A program made the translations under genes and the position numbers. From assembly GCF_004341235.1 (NCBI RefSeq), contig NZ_SLUP01000001.1:62001-126000 (forward strand): 64,000 bases of DNA, read 5' to 3'. Source of the DNA: Mariniflexile fucanivorans. Its GTDB lineage: Bacteria; Bacteroidota; Bacteroidia; Flavobacteriales; Flavobacteriaceae. Under the pieces are notes generated by a model, which was given only the letters and a program-made list of their open reading frames with translations, had not been told where the DNA came from and did no database searches. Positions 34,873 through 44,218 of the stretch are shown piece after piece (position 1 is the first letter of the stretch; every line of letters begins with the position of its first letter).

Positions 34873-35871
34873 TTATATTTTGTGTTTAATAAATGGATAA
34901 TCTTCTTGTTCGTAAACCATATCATAAAGTTGTTGTGGTTCTGGATATGGTGATTCGTCTGCGAATTTTTCACATTCTGTCACTAAATCTTTTACACGTT
35001 TATCAATAACTTTTAGATCGTCTTCGGTTGCGTATTTTTTATCAAGAATAACCTCTTTAATTTGGGTGATTGGGTCGATTTTTTTATATTCTTCAACCTC
35101 ATCTTTCGTTCTATAATGTTGAGCATCACTCATTGAATGACCTCTATAACGATATGTTTTTAATTCTAAGAATGTTGGTCCGTCACCACGACGTGCACGT
35201 TGAATAGCTTCATCAAATGCTTCAGCCACTTTAATAGGGTTCATCCCATCAACAGGGCCACATGGCATATTATATCCTAAACCTAATTTCCAGATTTCGG
35301 TATGATTTGCAGTACGTTCTACCGATGTTCCCATCGCATATCCGTTGTTTTCACAAACAAATACAACTGGAAGGTTCCAAAGCATTGCCAAGTTAAATGT
35401 TTCATGAAGCGAACCTTGTCTTGCAGCACCATCACCAAAACAACATAATGTTACACCATCAACATCGTGGTATTTATCACCAAAAGCTATACCTGCACCT
35501 AAAGGAATTTGACCTCCTACAATACCATGGCCACCATAAAAACGGTGTTCTTTTGAGAAAATATGCATAGAACCACCCATACCTTTAGATGTTCCTGTAA
35601 CTTTTCCATATAATTCTGCCATAACACGTCTTGGGTCTACACCCATACCAATTGGTTGTACGTGATTTCTATAAGCAGTAATCATTTTATCTTTAGTCAA
35701 ATCCATAGCGTGTAAAGCACCTGCTAATACGGCTTCTTGACCATTGTATAAATGAAGAAATCCTCTTACTTTTTGTTGAATGTAAACGGCTGCAAGTTTG
35801 TCTTCAAACTTTCTCCAGAATAACATGTCTTCGTACCATTTGAGGTAAACCTCTTTTGTGATTTTTTGCAT
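34873..35871 (-). CDS. pdhA: Pyruvate dehydrogenase E1 component, alpha subunit
   Basis: A 332-residue E1 alpha. The thiamine diphosphate motif is GDGAARQGSLHETFNLAMLWNLPVVFVCENN (starting near 155 and read in parts). Other conserved parts are YNGQEAVLAGALHAM, GHGIVGGQIPLGAGIAF, and the phosphorylation-loop-like YRYRGHSMSDAQHYRTKDE. With E1 beta it decarboxylates pyruvate and loads acetyl onto E2. A 20-base palindrome and a TAGTTTTG -7 box lie upstream (35906-35934). pdhC follows after three bases. E1 beta is not nearby, as is usual in flavobacteria. Confidence 0.96.
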   Translation of the reverse strand: MQKITKEVYLKWYEDMLFWRKFEDKLAAVYIQQKVRGFLHLYNGQEAVLAGALHAMDLTKDKMITAYRNHVQPIGMGVDPRRVMAELYGKVTGTSKGMGGSMHIFSKEHRFYGGHGIVGGQIPLGAGIAFGDKYHDVDGVTLCCFGDGAARQGSLHETFNLAMLWNLPVVFVCENNGYAMGTSVERTANHTEIWKLGLGYNMPCGPVDGMNPIKVAEAFDEAIQRARRGDGPTFLELKTYRYRGHSMSDAQHYRTKDEVEEYKKIDPITQIKEVILDKKYATEDDLKVIDKRVKDLVTECEKFADESPYPEPQQLYDMVYEQEDYPFIKHKI

Positions 35872-35905
35872 TGACTCCTTTTAAATTTTAATTACGTGAA
35901 ACATC

Positions 35906-35934
35906 CAAAACTAAATTTTGTTGCTCAACAAAAT
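35906..35934 (-). promoter_or_regulatory. pdhA promoter box beside a 20-base palindrome
   Basis: TAGTTTTG reads leftward at 35913-35906 and fits the -7 consensus. Directly upstream, ATTTTGTTG and CAACAAAAT (35915-35923 and 35926-35934) form a perfect inverted repeat around CT, where the -33 region would be. This is a candidate regulator-binding site. The rest of this 300-base gap (35935-36173) is very AT-rich with no gene. Confidence 0.5.
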
Positions 35935-36173
35935 GATTATTTGAACGCACCAATTTATTCATTGAAAAAAAATATTTTTTAACACATGAATTACAAAAGT
36001 AATACATTGTAGGTTATTGCAAAAATGCAATCCGCTTAAAGTCTAAAAAATATAAAAAAAAATAGCACTTTATATTCTAAATTGCTTAATTACTAATTTT
36101 TGATAACAAAAATTGATGTATTGAAAATTTCAAACGTTTAAATTATCTGAAAAACCATCAAATACATAAATAA

Positions 36174-36656
36174 TTATAATACAGATTTATCAAAAATAAA
36201 CGGTAATAAGTTAGCTAATGACATTGATTTTGCGATTTTACCTGTTTCACCCATAAAATAAATTTCGATAGGTGTTTCTTGCTTCACTTCATATTCGGCT
36301 ATAGCTTGCCTACAAGCTCCACATGGCGGAATGGGGCTTTGTGTTGGTTTGTTTTTTGAAGTTGCTGAAATTGCCATTCTTAGCACTTTAGCATTTGGAT
36401 ATTGAGATCCTGCATAATAAATTGCAGTGCGTTCGGCACATAAACCAGATGGATAGGAGGCATTTTCTTGATTGCTTCCTATAATAATCTCACCGTTATC
36501 CAAAAGTATGGCTGCACCTACATTGAAATTTGAATAAGGCGCATAGGCTTTATCTCTAGCTTCAAAAGCTTTTTGCATTAAAACTGCTGCCTCATTAGGA
36601 AGTTCATCAAAAGTTTCAAAAACGTAAAATGTAGATTCAATTTTCACTTCCTTCAT
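36174..36656 (-). CDS. cdd: Cytidine deaminase
   Basis: A 160-residue tetrameric-type cytidine deaminase. FNVGAAILLDNGEIIIGSNQENASYPSGLCAERTAI holds the zinc Cys and catalytic Glu (CAE), and PPCGACRQAIAEY holds the other two zinc cysteines. It converts cytidine or deoxycytidine to uridine or deoxyuridine for pyrimidine salvage. It lies between porV and pdhA on the same strand, an order I recall as common in Flavobacteriaceae, but with gaps of about 300 bases on each side, so it is likely a separate unit. Confidence 0.95.
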   Translation of the reverse strand: MKEVKIESTFYVFETFDELPNEAAVLMQKAFEARDKAYAPYSNFNVGAAILLDNGEIIIGSNQENASYPSGLCAERTAIYYAGSQYPNAKVLRMAISATSKNKPTQSPIPPCGACRQAIAEYEVKQETPIEIYFMGETGKIAKSMSLANLLPFIFDKSVL

Positions 36657-36970
36657 ATATTTTCTTTTTTATAAAGTTATAAAACTATTTGAATGTGTGT
36701 GCGATTTAACTTTATTTTTATAACACTGAATATTAACAAATTAAAAAAAAATGCATGAATGATAGCAGCAAAAACCTATTTAAATTCGGAAATTCAAAAC
36801 ACCTTTCGACTGTACTTAAGGTGACAAGCGTTGATATTATTGGCAAATTCGCAATTAAATATAACATCTAATGTAAAACTCACTTTATTTTAAACAAAAA
36901 AACTATTGCGATTTGCAATAGTCTTTTTAGATGTTTTGATTTTCACTTTGTGTGAATTGAAAAGCTTTCG
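36657..36970. other. Intergenic region with repeat remnant and porV terminator
   Basis: There is no gene here. At about 36803-36830 lies CTTTCGACTGTACTTAAGG then TGACAAGC, a degenerate copy of the element at 23071-23096. At 36902-36922, ACTATTGC pairs with GCAATAGT; on the minus strand it is followed by seven T and is a good terminator for porV. The remainder is AT-rich without visible structure. Confidence 0.65.
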
Positions 36971-38179
36971 TTAATACTCACGATATTCTCCCGCTCCAAT
37001 ATTAAGCGTTATTGAAAAACGCAATGTACTATCTAAAGGACTCTGTACTTTTGATGCCGAAAATAAATATGCTAAATCTATGTTTACAACATTCGCTTTA
37101 AAACCCGCTCCTAATGTAAAAAATTTTCTTGCACCTTTTTCCTCAGCTTCATTGAAATAACCTCCTCTAAAAGCAAAAGAATCTTGATATACATACTCTG
37201 CACCTAATGAATAAGTAAACTCTTTTAATTCTTCACTAAAACCATCTGGCGCATCTCCAAACGATTGAAACATACCTTGTAAAAAACCTACATCAGGATC
37301 TTTACCTTTAACTATAACAACATCTTCAGAAGCGCTATCATACTCACCATTATCGTTAGAATCAACAAATCCATAAATTGGAGGTGTTGGCACCAATAAT
37401 TTAGTAACTTCGGCAGTAACTGCTATTTTATTGTATTGATCGAATATAAAATCGAATCCTGCTCCTAAACGTAAATTAGTTGGTTGAAAGTTTTCTGACC
37501 CTCCTTCATCGTATGTGAATTTAGGGCCTATATTTTGAAGTGCAAAACCCATTCTCCATCGTCCATTAAAATCAGCATAAGCCTCTTCTTCACTTTGATA
37601 GTATCCTGAAATATCAACCCCAAAAGAATTCGCTGATTTAGCATCTATATTTTCGTCGTAATTAAGTCTCAAGTCAGAACGCAAATACCTCATAGCAACA
37701 GACATAGCGAATTGGTCGCTTAATTTTAAGGCATATGAAACATCTAACGCCAACTCATTTGGTTTTACTGTTTCTATAGGATTGCCCGAAATATCGGTAA
37801 GTTCAATATTACCTAAACCAAAATATTTAAAACTTGCTGCAAACGCACTACGCTCATCTAAACGATTGAAATAAGTTACATAACCTACTCCAATATCATT
37901 AACTAGTTTTTTTAAGTACGGTGTATAACTCAAAGAAATACCCGATTTTGTTTCTGAAAACACATATTTTGAAGAATTCCATTGTTGCGAAAAAGCATCA
38001 ACAGAAGTTGCAACCCCCATATCGCCCATACCAGCTGCTCTAGCATCTGGTGCAATCAATGTAAATGGCATGCCTGTGGTTATAACTCTTCTATCTTGAT
38101 TTGGAAAAGTAATAGTTTCTTGTGCGTTTACTTTTAAAACAAAAACAAATGCGATAATTAGTAATACTTGATTCTTCAT
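36971..38179 (-). CDS. porV: Type IX secretion system outer membrane protein PorV
   Basis: A 402-residue outer-membrane barrel of the FadL-like PorV (LptO) family, with a signal peptide ending KVNAQ. Typical text is TTGMPFTLIAPDARAAGMGDMGVATSVDAFSQQWNSSKY near residues 35-75 (read in parts), and the barrel ends FSITLNIGAGEYREY. PorV receives T9SS cargo proteins from the translocon and acts with PorU, whose gene is immediately upstream. A TTG-N19-TATATTTG promoter within the last bases of porU may give it independent transcription. The terminator at 36902-36922 follows. Confidence 0.95.
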   Translation of the reverse strand: MKNQVLLIIAFVFVLKVNAQETITFPNQDRRVITTGMPFTLIAPDARAAGMGDMGVATSVDAFSQQWNSSKYVFSETKSGISLSYTPYLKKLVNDIGVGYVTYFNRLDERSAFAASFKYFGLGNIELTDISGNPIETVKPNELALDVSYALKLSDQFAMSVAMRYLRSDLRLNYDENIDAKSANSFGVDISGYYQSEEEAYADFNGRWRMGFALQNIGPKFTYDEGGSENFQPTNLRLGAGFDFIFDQYNKIAVTAEVTKLLVPTPPIYGFVDSNDNGEYDSASEDVVIVKGKDPDVGFLQGMFQSFGDAPDGFSEELKEFTYSLGAEYVYQDSFAFRGGYFNEAEEKGARKFFTLGAGFKANVVNIDLAYLFSASKVQSPLDSTLRFSITLNIGAGEYREY

Positions 38180-38197
38180 GAATTAAATTTAGTTTGA

Positions 38198-38227
38198 CAA
38201 ATATAAATCTTTATTAGAGTATAACAA
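38198..38227 (-). promoter_or_regulatory. Probable porV promoter at the end of porU
   Basis: On the minus strand TTG (38227-38225) and TATATTTG (38205-38198) are 19 bases apart, matching the Bacteroidota consensus. The -33 box lies inside the last codons of porU and the -7 box in the gap, 18 bases before the porV ATG. Confidence 0.6.
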
Positions 38228-41200
38228 GTTTCTCTATTTTTTCTACTTTTTTATTTAATAAGTCGGATTGTACCGTTAGTTTGTAAATATACACACCTTT
38301 TCCTATTCTATCTCCAAAATCGTCTCTACCATCCCAAACAATATCTCTTGATAAGGAACTGTTTATAATGTTACCACCCGATGTTTGTCCGTTTAAAGTT
38401 CTAACCAGTTTCCCAGATACGGTGAATATCTGTATAGAAACGTTTAAAGATGTAGAACTATTGTGATTGAACCAAAATTCGGTATAATTTACAAACGGAT
38501 TTGGATAATTTAATACGTTGTTTATTTGTAAAACCTCGTCCTCGTCATACACAATGAATTGAATTTCAGATATTGAGGAATTATTATACACATCCCAAGC
38601 TTTAATTGTTAAAGTATGCAACCCAGGCTCTAAATCTCGAAATGGGAAACTCACCACGCCTTTTTGGTAATCATCAACTTCGGTTTGGTAGTAATCGTTC
38701 AAAACATAAGGGTTTGTTTCATCACCATCTAAAATAGCTACAATGTCGTGCCCTACACCACTGGCCGTATTTATGCCGTTTGCATCTTCTAATTTTGCCA
38801 ATAATGTAGGCGATTCGTTGGTAATGCCACCAGACACAAAGTTTTCATCGTTCATGTAAAGTGTAATAACGGGGCCAATATTATCTTCTTCGGCATCGCT
38901 GTTCAATCCGCCAATTTTAACGGTGTTAACGCTTGCACCTGCTTGATCATCCAATAAGGCTTCATTTTTTGAATAAAAACTCACTTTTCCGAATCCAACA
39001 GGGATGCTAATATCTTTTGGCACGACAAAATCAAATTCAAATTGTCCATTTTTAACGGATGCTTGTCCTCTAAAAATAATTTCACCAAGTGTTTTAAAAT
39101 CCAGTTTTACTAAACTACCATTTAACGTCGTTCCATCATTTGCTAACGTCTGTCTATCAATATCTTTATCATAAATAGTCACAGATAATGTTCCACTATA
39201 ATCCGTAAGTAAATTTCCTGAAATATCGGTTACTTCCCCGGCTAATTTCACATAACTTAAAGCTTTTAAAGTATCGGTTGATTGTGCAATAGGCAAATCA
39301 TTAATTTTTGTAAGTTGAATATTTGGCTTCGGAAATGCCAATTTCATAGCGGGATCTCCTATGAAAAAGATGAGACGGTTTTGACTTTGACCCGCTAATG
39401 AAGGGTTGTTTTTTGCCAATCTTAAAGCCTCAGCCATAGATGGGTATTCATAATCTGCATAGGCATCATCATCACTGTACGAAAACAGATATTGTCCTAA
39501 TAAATTATTAAACGAAATAGCAAAACTCACAAATATTTGTCTGGTTGTAGTAATTAAACCAATGGCTCCTGCTTGTTTATTCCAATAAGTAAATTCGCCC
39601 GCAGTTTCTTTGTATGGGTTATCGAACTTTGTAAATTCGCAAGTTACGGTTACAAAGCAATTATATTTATTAAAATTACGAAAGTCTTCAATATCCGTCT
39701 TTAATAGAATACGTTCTTGGGCCAACCCATCTTCACCACCATGTCCAAAATAATTTATAACCAATGCACCATTATCAATAGCATTTACAAACTCGGTAGT
39801 TACTTGCGGGTATCTATTCCCTCCAGCTGAAGTTTCTTGTTTATAAGCATCCGAATGAATTTTCACCACATTCATAAAAGGTTTATTCGTACTAACCAAA
39901 TTACCTATATTATCGGTGGTTTCTTCCAAAATACCTTCCCAATCTTTATCAACATCATCAGAAACAACTACAAAATTATTTCGCCAGCTACCAAACGATT
40001 CTTTATCATAATAGGATACCACTTTATCCACCAACCCTTTGGCACGTTGCGGAGTATCTGCCAACACTCTACCAACAGCAATATCAAGTCTATCACTGGT
40101 TCCCAATGTGCCTTCATTAGTATCCATCATACCATAAAAATCGTCAGAAACAAACGAACTTGTTAAGTTAAAACTACCGTAAGAATGCCATGTAGGCACT
40201 ATATTTGTGTTATTTGACACTCTATCTTTATAGTCGAAAGAACCATCGCCAAATAAGCACAGATATTTTATTCTTTTCTCAGGAGCACTTGCATTATCGT
40301 ATACATATTTCACCAAATTACGAATAGCACCAATATCTTGATTGCCTGTACTAAATTCATTATAAATTTCATCTAAACCATAAACCTTTACATTTAAATT
40401 GTATTGGTTTCTGTTTATTTGCGCCAATCGTTCTGCTTGGGTAAGCATGTTATCTGGTGCCACTATAATATAATCAACATCTTGAAATTCACCTTGATTA
40501 TTTAAAAACACCGTACCTTTTATATTCTGATTGCTTATGGTTGTTTTAGAGTCGAATTTAGGCTCAAAATAATCTTTTGAAGTTACAGCAACATAGGTTT
40601 TTAAAACACCCATGGCGGCGGTAAACGTAAAATTTGGAGCAGCATCTGTATTTAATGTATTGGATACATTATAAATATCCGTCACATCCCAAACTTCTGA
40701 AAGTTGCGATGCATTTGCTATGGTATATTGTCCAATACCTGTTGCCAAAGACACCGCACTATTTTTAAATTGAAATTGCTTATCACTAAAGTTTAAAGCA
40801 CGAGTAGCCTCAATAGAAATAAAATCTAAATACCCCAAAGCACTGGGGTTTCCTTGCTTATCGTAATTTAAACCTACCGTTATTTTTGGCGTACTTACAT
40901 TAACGATGTTATTGTAAATAGATTCGTTTGCCAAACTTGGGCTTGATGCACCTGAAATGGACATTGTAGATACAGCAGCACCATTTACTGTTAATTTCAT
41001 TGAGGTTTGGGTAGACGACACTGCTGCTACATAAACCTTTAAACGAATAGGTGTTGTTGTTACTAAATCCGGAAAATCGAAATTAAATGTTTTGTTGGTA
41101 TCTACATCAAATCGGTCTCCAAACCAACGTCTTCCTAATAAAGCGATGTTATATTCATCTACTTCATGAAACTTATAATCTTCAAACGAGTTAATTACTA

Positions 41201-42098
41201 AATCGACATTACCACTAGGTTGCACAAATGGCTGAATACGCTTACCTGTACCAGAACTTACATTTATATAATAATAGGTTTTATCTGTATAACAATTAAT
41301 ATTGGTAATACTTTCCGAGTTATAACCTCTTGGCCCTTCAGCATAAAATAAAATATAATCTTCATTATTAAAAACACCATCTGCTTCACCAACAAACTTA
41401 ATCGCATTTTCTTCAACATCAAAAGGATAAGCAACCGCATTTGAATACGGAATCATCCCTCCACCATTACCATATAATTTAATAGTTCTTGGATCTACAT
41501 CATTCACTTTCACACCCAAACGCTGTAAAAAACTTTTCGACAACTTAAAAACACCTGTAGTATCTACATAAAAACGAAACCACTCGCCCGTACTTAACAC
41601 CGAATTTGTAACGGCGTTCGTACTACTTATTTTATTTAATGAAGAAATCCTGTTTGAGTTTCCGCCAGAAGTATAATTGATTTGAAAAGAGGTCACTTTT
41701 TTATAAGTTCCGTTCGTTTCCTTTATAATGGGCACTAATTGAAAAACCGCAAATTGCTTATCTCTTGCTACCGAATTTTTTAAACTGAAAGTTAATTGGT
41801 TTGGAATGGTATTAATATCCAAATCCTTTAAGTCGTTTTTGGAAATAGATGCATAGGAAACATTACTAACCGTAATTGAAGCTTCGTTTACCGTATTTGA
41901 AATAGCAAATTGTGCAACAAACTGCAAACCTTCATCAAAACCAAAACTAAAATTCTCTTCATTGAACGACGGGATTTCTAAAGAATAAGACCCACCAGAA
42001 ATCTGCTTAGACGACTCCCAATTAACAGTAAAATTTTGTTGTTGTGCAAACACAACAGAGCAACTAATATATAGTAAAAGTAAAATTTTCTCTTTCAT
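38214..42098 (-). CDS. porU: Type IX secretion C-terminal signal peptidase PorU
   Basis: A 1294-residue secreted protease of the gingipain family C25. A signal peptide (ending CSVVFAQ) leads to beta-rich N-terminal domains. The catalytic pair is His786 in NYFGHGGEDGLA and Cys820 in VTVTCEFTKFD. A C-terminal Ig-like domain with NYPNPFVNYTEFWFNH and GKGVYIYKL resembles the T9SS C-terminal signal. PorU is the surface sortase that removes cargo C-terminal domains and attaches them to lipopolysaccharide or releases them. porV lies immediately downstream (34-base gap), and gldJ diverges upstream. A TATTTTTG box is at 42170-42163. Confidence 0.95.
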   Translation of the reverse strand: MKEKILLLLYISCSVVFAQQQNFTVNWESSKQISGGSYSLEIPSFNEENFSFGFDEGLQFVAQFAISNTVNEASITVSNVSYASISKNDLKDLDINTIPNQLTFSLKNSVARDKQFAVFQLVPIIKETNGTYKKVTSFQINYTSGGNSNRISSLNKISSTNAVTNSVLSTGEWFRFYVDTTGVFKLSKSFLQRLGVKVNDVDPRTIKLYGNGGGMIPYSNAVAYPFDVEENAIKFVGEADGVFNNEDYILFYAEGPRGYNSESITNINCYTDKTYYYINVSSGTGKRIQPFVQPSGNVDLVINSFEDYKFHEVDEYNIALLGRRWFGDRFDVDTNKTFNFDFPDLVTTTPIRLKVYVAAVSSTQTSMKLTVNGAAVSTMSISGASSPSLANESIYNNIVNVSTPKITVGLNYDKQGNPSALGYLDFISIEATRALNFSDKQFQFKNSAVSLATGIGQYTIANASQLSEVWDVTDIYNVSNTLNTDAAPNFTFTAAMGVLKTYVAVTSKDYFEPKFDSKTTISNQNIKGTVFLNNQGEFQDVDYIIVAPDNMLTQAERLAQINRNQYNLNVKVYGLDEIYNEFSTGNQDIGAIRNLVKYVYDNASAPEKRIKYLCLFGDGSFDYKDRVSNNTNIVPTWHSYGSFNLTSSFVSDDFYGMMDTNEGTLGTSDRLDIAVGRVLADTPQRAKGLVDKVVSYYDKESFGSWRNNFVVVSDDVDKDWEGILEETTDNIGNLVSTNKPFMNVVKIHSDAYKQETSAGGNRYPQVTTEFVNAIDNGALVINYFGHGGEDGLAQERILLKTDIEDFRNFNKYNCFVTVTCEFTKFDNPYKETAGEFTYWNKQAGAIGLITTTRQIFVSFAISFNNLLGQYLFSYSDDDAYADYEYPSMAEALRLAKNNPSLAGQSQNRLIFFIGDPAMKLAFPKPNIQLTKINDLPIAQSTDTLKALSYVKLAGEVTDISGNLLTDYSGTLSVTIYDKDIDRQTLANDGTTLNGSLVKLDFKTLGEIIFRGQASVKNGQFEFDFVVPKDISIPVGFGKVSFYSKNEALLDDQAGASVNTVKIGGLNSDAEEDNIGPVITLYMNDENFVSGGITNESPTLLAKLEDANGINTASGVGHDIVAILDGDETNPYVLNDYYQTEVDDYQKGVVSFPFRDLEPGLHTLTIKAWDVYNNSSISEIQFIVYDEDEVLQINNVLNYPNPFVNYTEFWFNHNSSTSLNVSIQIFTVSGKLVRTLNGQTSGGNIINSSLSRDIVWDGRDDFGDRIGKGVYIYKLTVQSDLLNKKVEKIEKLVIL

Positions 42099-42368
42099 GT
42101 GCTAAAATAACGTCATTAATGTCGTGTTATTATTAAATAAATAACAAAATTAAAAACTGTAGCAAAAATACAATAATAAATTAGTAAATAGTGCGTTAAT
42201 ATAACTCAAATGAACGGTGGAAAACGGCCAAAACATCGTTATAATGACTGAAAAATAGGGTGAAATACACTTTTTTTTAGATAAAATGAAAAAAATAGCT
42301 TGTGGTGTTCGGTTTAATTCTTATATTGCACCACCAAAAATATTATTAGCTTACTTAAACGTATGGAT

Positions 42369-44051
42369 ATGAAAAAAGTAGTAGCATTCAAGGTTTTATT
42401 AGTTTTAGCGTTAACTATAGCTGCAACTGGTTGTAAAAAATCTTCGAGTTCAAAGAATAGTTCTAGAGCTACCGGATGGGATATTAACTCCAGAGAAGGT
42501 GGTTTTCAGTACAACACTGATTTTAAAGAACAAGAAACCTCTCCAGGACTGGTATTTGTTGAAGGAGGAACTTTCACAAAAGGTCGTGTACAAGATGACG
42601 TGATGCACGATTGGAACAACACACCCAACCAACAGCACGTTCAATCTTTTTACATGGACGAAACAGAGGTTACCAATGCTATGTACATGGAGTATTTAGA
42701 TTGGATTAAACGTGTTTACCCACCATCAGACGAGAATTTTAGAGCCATTTATCATGGTGCCCTACCTGATACACTGGTGTGGAGAAACCGATTAGGTTAC
42801 AATGAAGTAATGACAGAAAATTATTTACGTCACCCAGGTTATGGCGAATACCCTGTTGTTGGTGTAAGCTGGATTCAAGCTGTTGAATTTGCCAATTGGA
42901 GATCAGATCGTGTTAACGAATATAATTTAGAGCAAGCAGGTTACTTAAAACGTGATGCTAAAATAGTTGACGTTGGTCCTGAATCTACTTTTAGCACCGA
43001 TACCTATATCAACGCACCTACATTAACATACGGTGGCAATGAAGAAGTTATTAACCCTGATAAAGGTAATAAAAGATATGTTAGAACAGATGCCGATGGT
43101 AACGAATCTAACATTTATGCAACCAAAGAAACAGGTATCATTACACCTAAATACAGACTCCCAACCGAAACAGAATGGGAATATGCCGCTTTAGGATTGA
43201 GTGAAATAAGAAGTTACAATTTATACCGTGGTCGTAAAAAATACCCATGGGATGGACAATATACACGTGACGGCTCTCGCAAGAAAAGAGGTGACCAATT
43301 AGCAAACTTTAAACAAGGAAAAGGAGATTACGGCGGAATCGCGGGATGGTCTGACGATGGTGCAGATATCACAAATGCTGTTAAATCTTATGCTCCAAAC
43401 GATTTTGGTTTATATGACATGGCTGGTAACGTTGCAGAATGGGTTGCCGATGTTTACAGACCTATAATTGATGATGAATTCAATGATTTTAATTACTACC
43501 GTGGAAACGTTTATACTAAAAATGCTATTAGTGAAGATGGTTCTGTAAAAGTAGTAACTGTTGATGATATTGTTTACGATACTTTATCAAACGGTAAAAT
43601 AGTAGCAAGAAATTTACCAGGTGAAATATTACAAGTACCTGTTGATGAAAATGAAACTTATTTACGTACCAATTTTGATAAGAGTGACGAAATAAACTTT
43701 AGAGACGGAGATAAACGATCATCTCGTCGTTTTGAAAGTTTCAATGAAGAAGATGAAAATGGTGAAATTTCTCAAACCAGCAAAATGTATAACTCACCTA
43801 ATAATGTTATTACTAGAGATTCAGCAGGAAATATAATTAGAGAATATGACAAATCTAATAACAGATCTTCTTTAATAAACGATGAAGTAAGAGTTTACAA
43901 AGGTGGCTCTTGGAAAGATAGAGAGTATTGGTTAGACCCAGCACAAAGACGCTATTTCCCTCAAGATATGGCTACCGATTACATAGGATTTAGATGTGCT
44001 ATGTCTCGCGTAGGTTCAAAATCTAAAGACAATAGCAAAAAGAAGAATTAA
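42369..44051 (+). CDS. gldJ: Gliding motility lipoprotein GldJ
   Basis: A 560-residue lipoprotein of the gliding/T9SS machinery. The lipobox IAATGC places the lipid Cys at residue 22. The body has the formylglycine-generating-enzyme/sulfatase-modifying fold: GLVFVEGGTFTKGR, MDETEVTNAMYMEYLDWI, YPVVGVSWIQAVEFANWRSDR, YRLPTETEWEYAALG, NDFGLYDMAGNVAEWVADVY, and the end VYKGGSWKDREYW...YIGFRCAMSRV. GldJ is needed for gliding and for stability of other Gld proteins such as GldK. The frame also opens at 42363 (two codons earlier). It diverges from porU, and murF follows after a terminator. Confidence 0.95.
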   Translation: MKKVVAFKVLLVLALTIAATGCKKSSSSKNSSRATGWDINSREGGFQYNTDFKEQETSPGLVFVEGGTFTKGRVQDDVMHDWNNTPNQQHVQSFYMDETEVTNAMYMEYLDWIKRVYPPSDENFRAIYHGALPDTLVWRNRLGYNEVMTENYLRHPGYGEYPVVGVSWIQAVEFANWRSDRVNEYNLEQAGYLKRDAKIVDVGPESTFSTDTYINAPTLTYGGNEEVINPDKGNKRYVRTDADGNESNIYATKETGIITPKYRLPTETEWEYAALGLSEIRSYNLYRGRKKYPWDGQYTRDGSRKKRGDQLANFKQGKGDYGGIAGWSDDGADITNAVKSYAPNDFGLYDMAGNVAEWVADVYRPIIDDEFNDFNYYRGNVYTKNAISEDGSVKVVTVDDIVYDTLSNGKIVARNLPGEILQVPVDENETYLRTNFDKSDEINFRDGDKRSSRRFESFNEEDENGEISQTSKMYNSPNNVITRDSAGNIIREYDKSNNRSSLINDEVRVYKGGSWKDREYWLDPAQRRYFPQDMATDYIGFRCAMSRVGSKSKDNSKKKN

Positions 44052-44070
44052 GAACTTCATATAAATAATT

Positions 44071-44106
44071 AAAAAAGTCCTAGCAAATGTTAGGACTTTT
44101 TTTATA
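44071..44106 (+). terminator. Rho-independent terminator after gldJ
   Basis: AAAAAAGTCCTA (44071-44082) pairs with TAGGACTTTTTT (44091-44102) around an 8-base loop, followed by more T. It separates gldJ from murF. Confidence 0.85.
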
Positions 44107-44218
44107 CATTTAATTTTGAAACTTAACACCATTTCATCTTTTGAAATGAGCCAGAATAACTTTAAAAACAAGAGTAAACTGTTTAATGGCAAATAGTAAA
44201 ACAAATAAGCATTACCCG

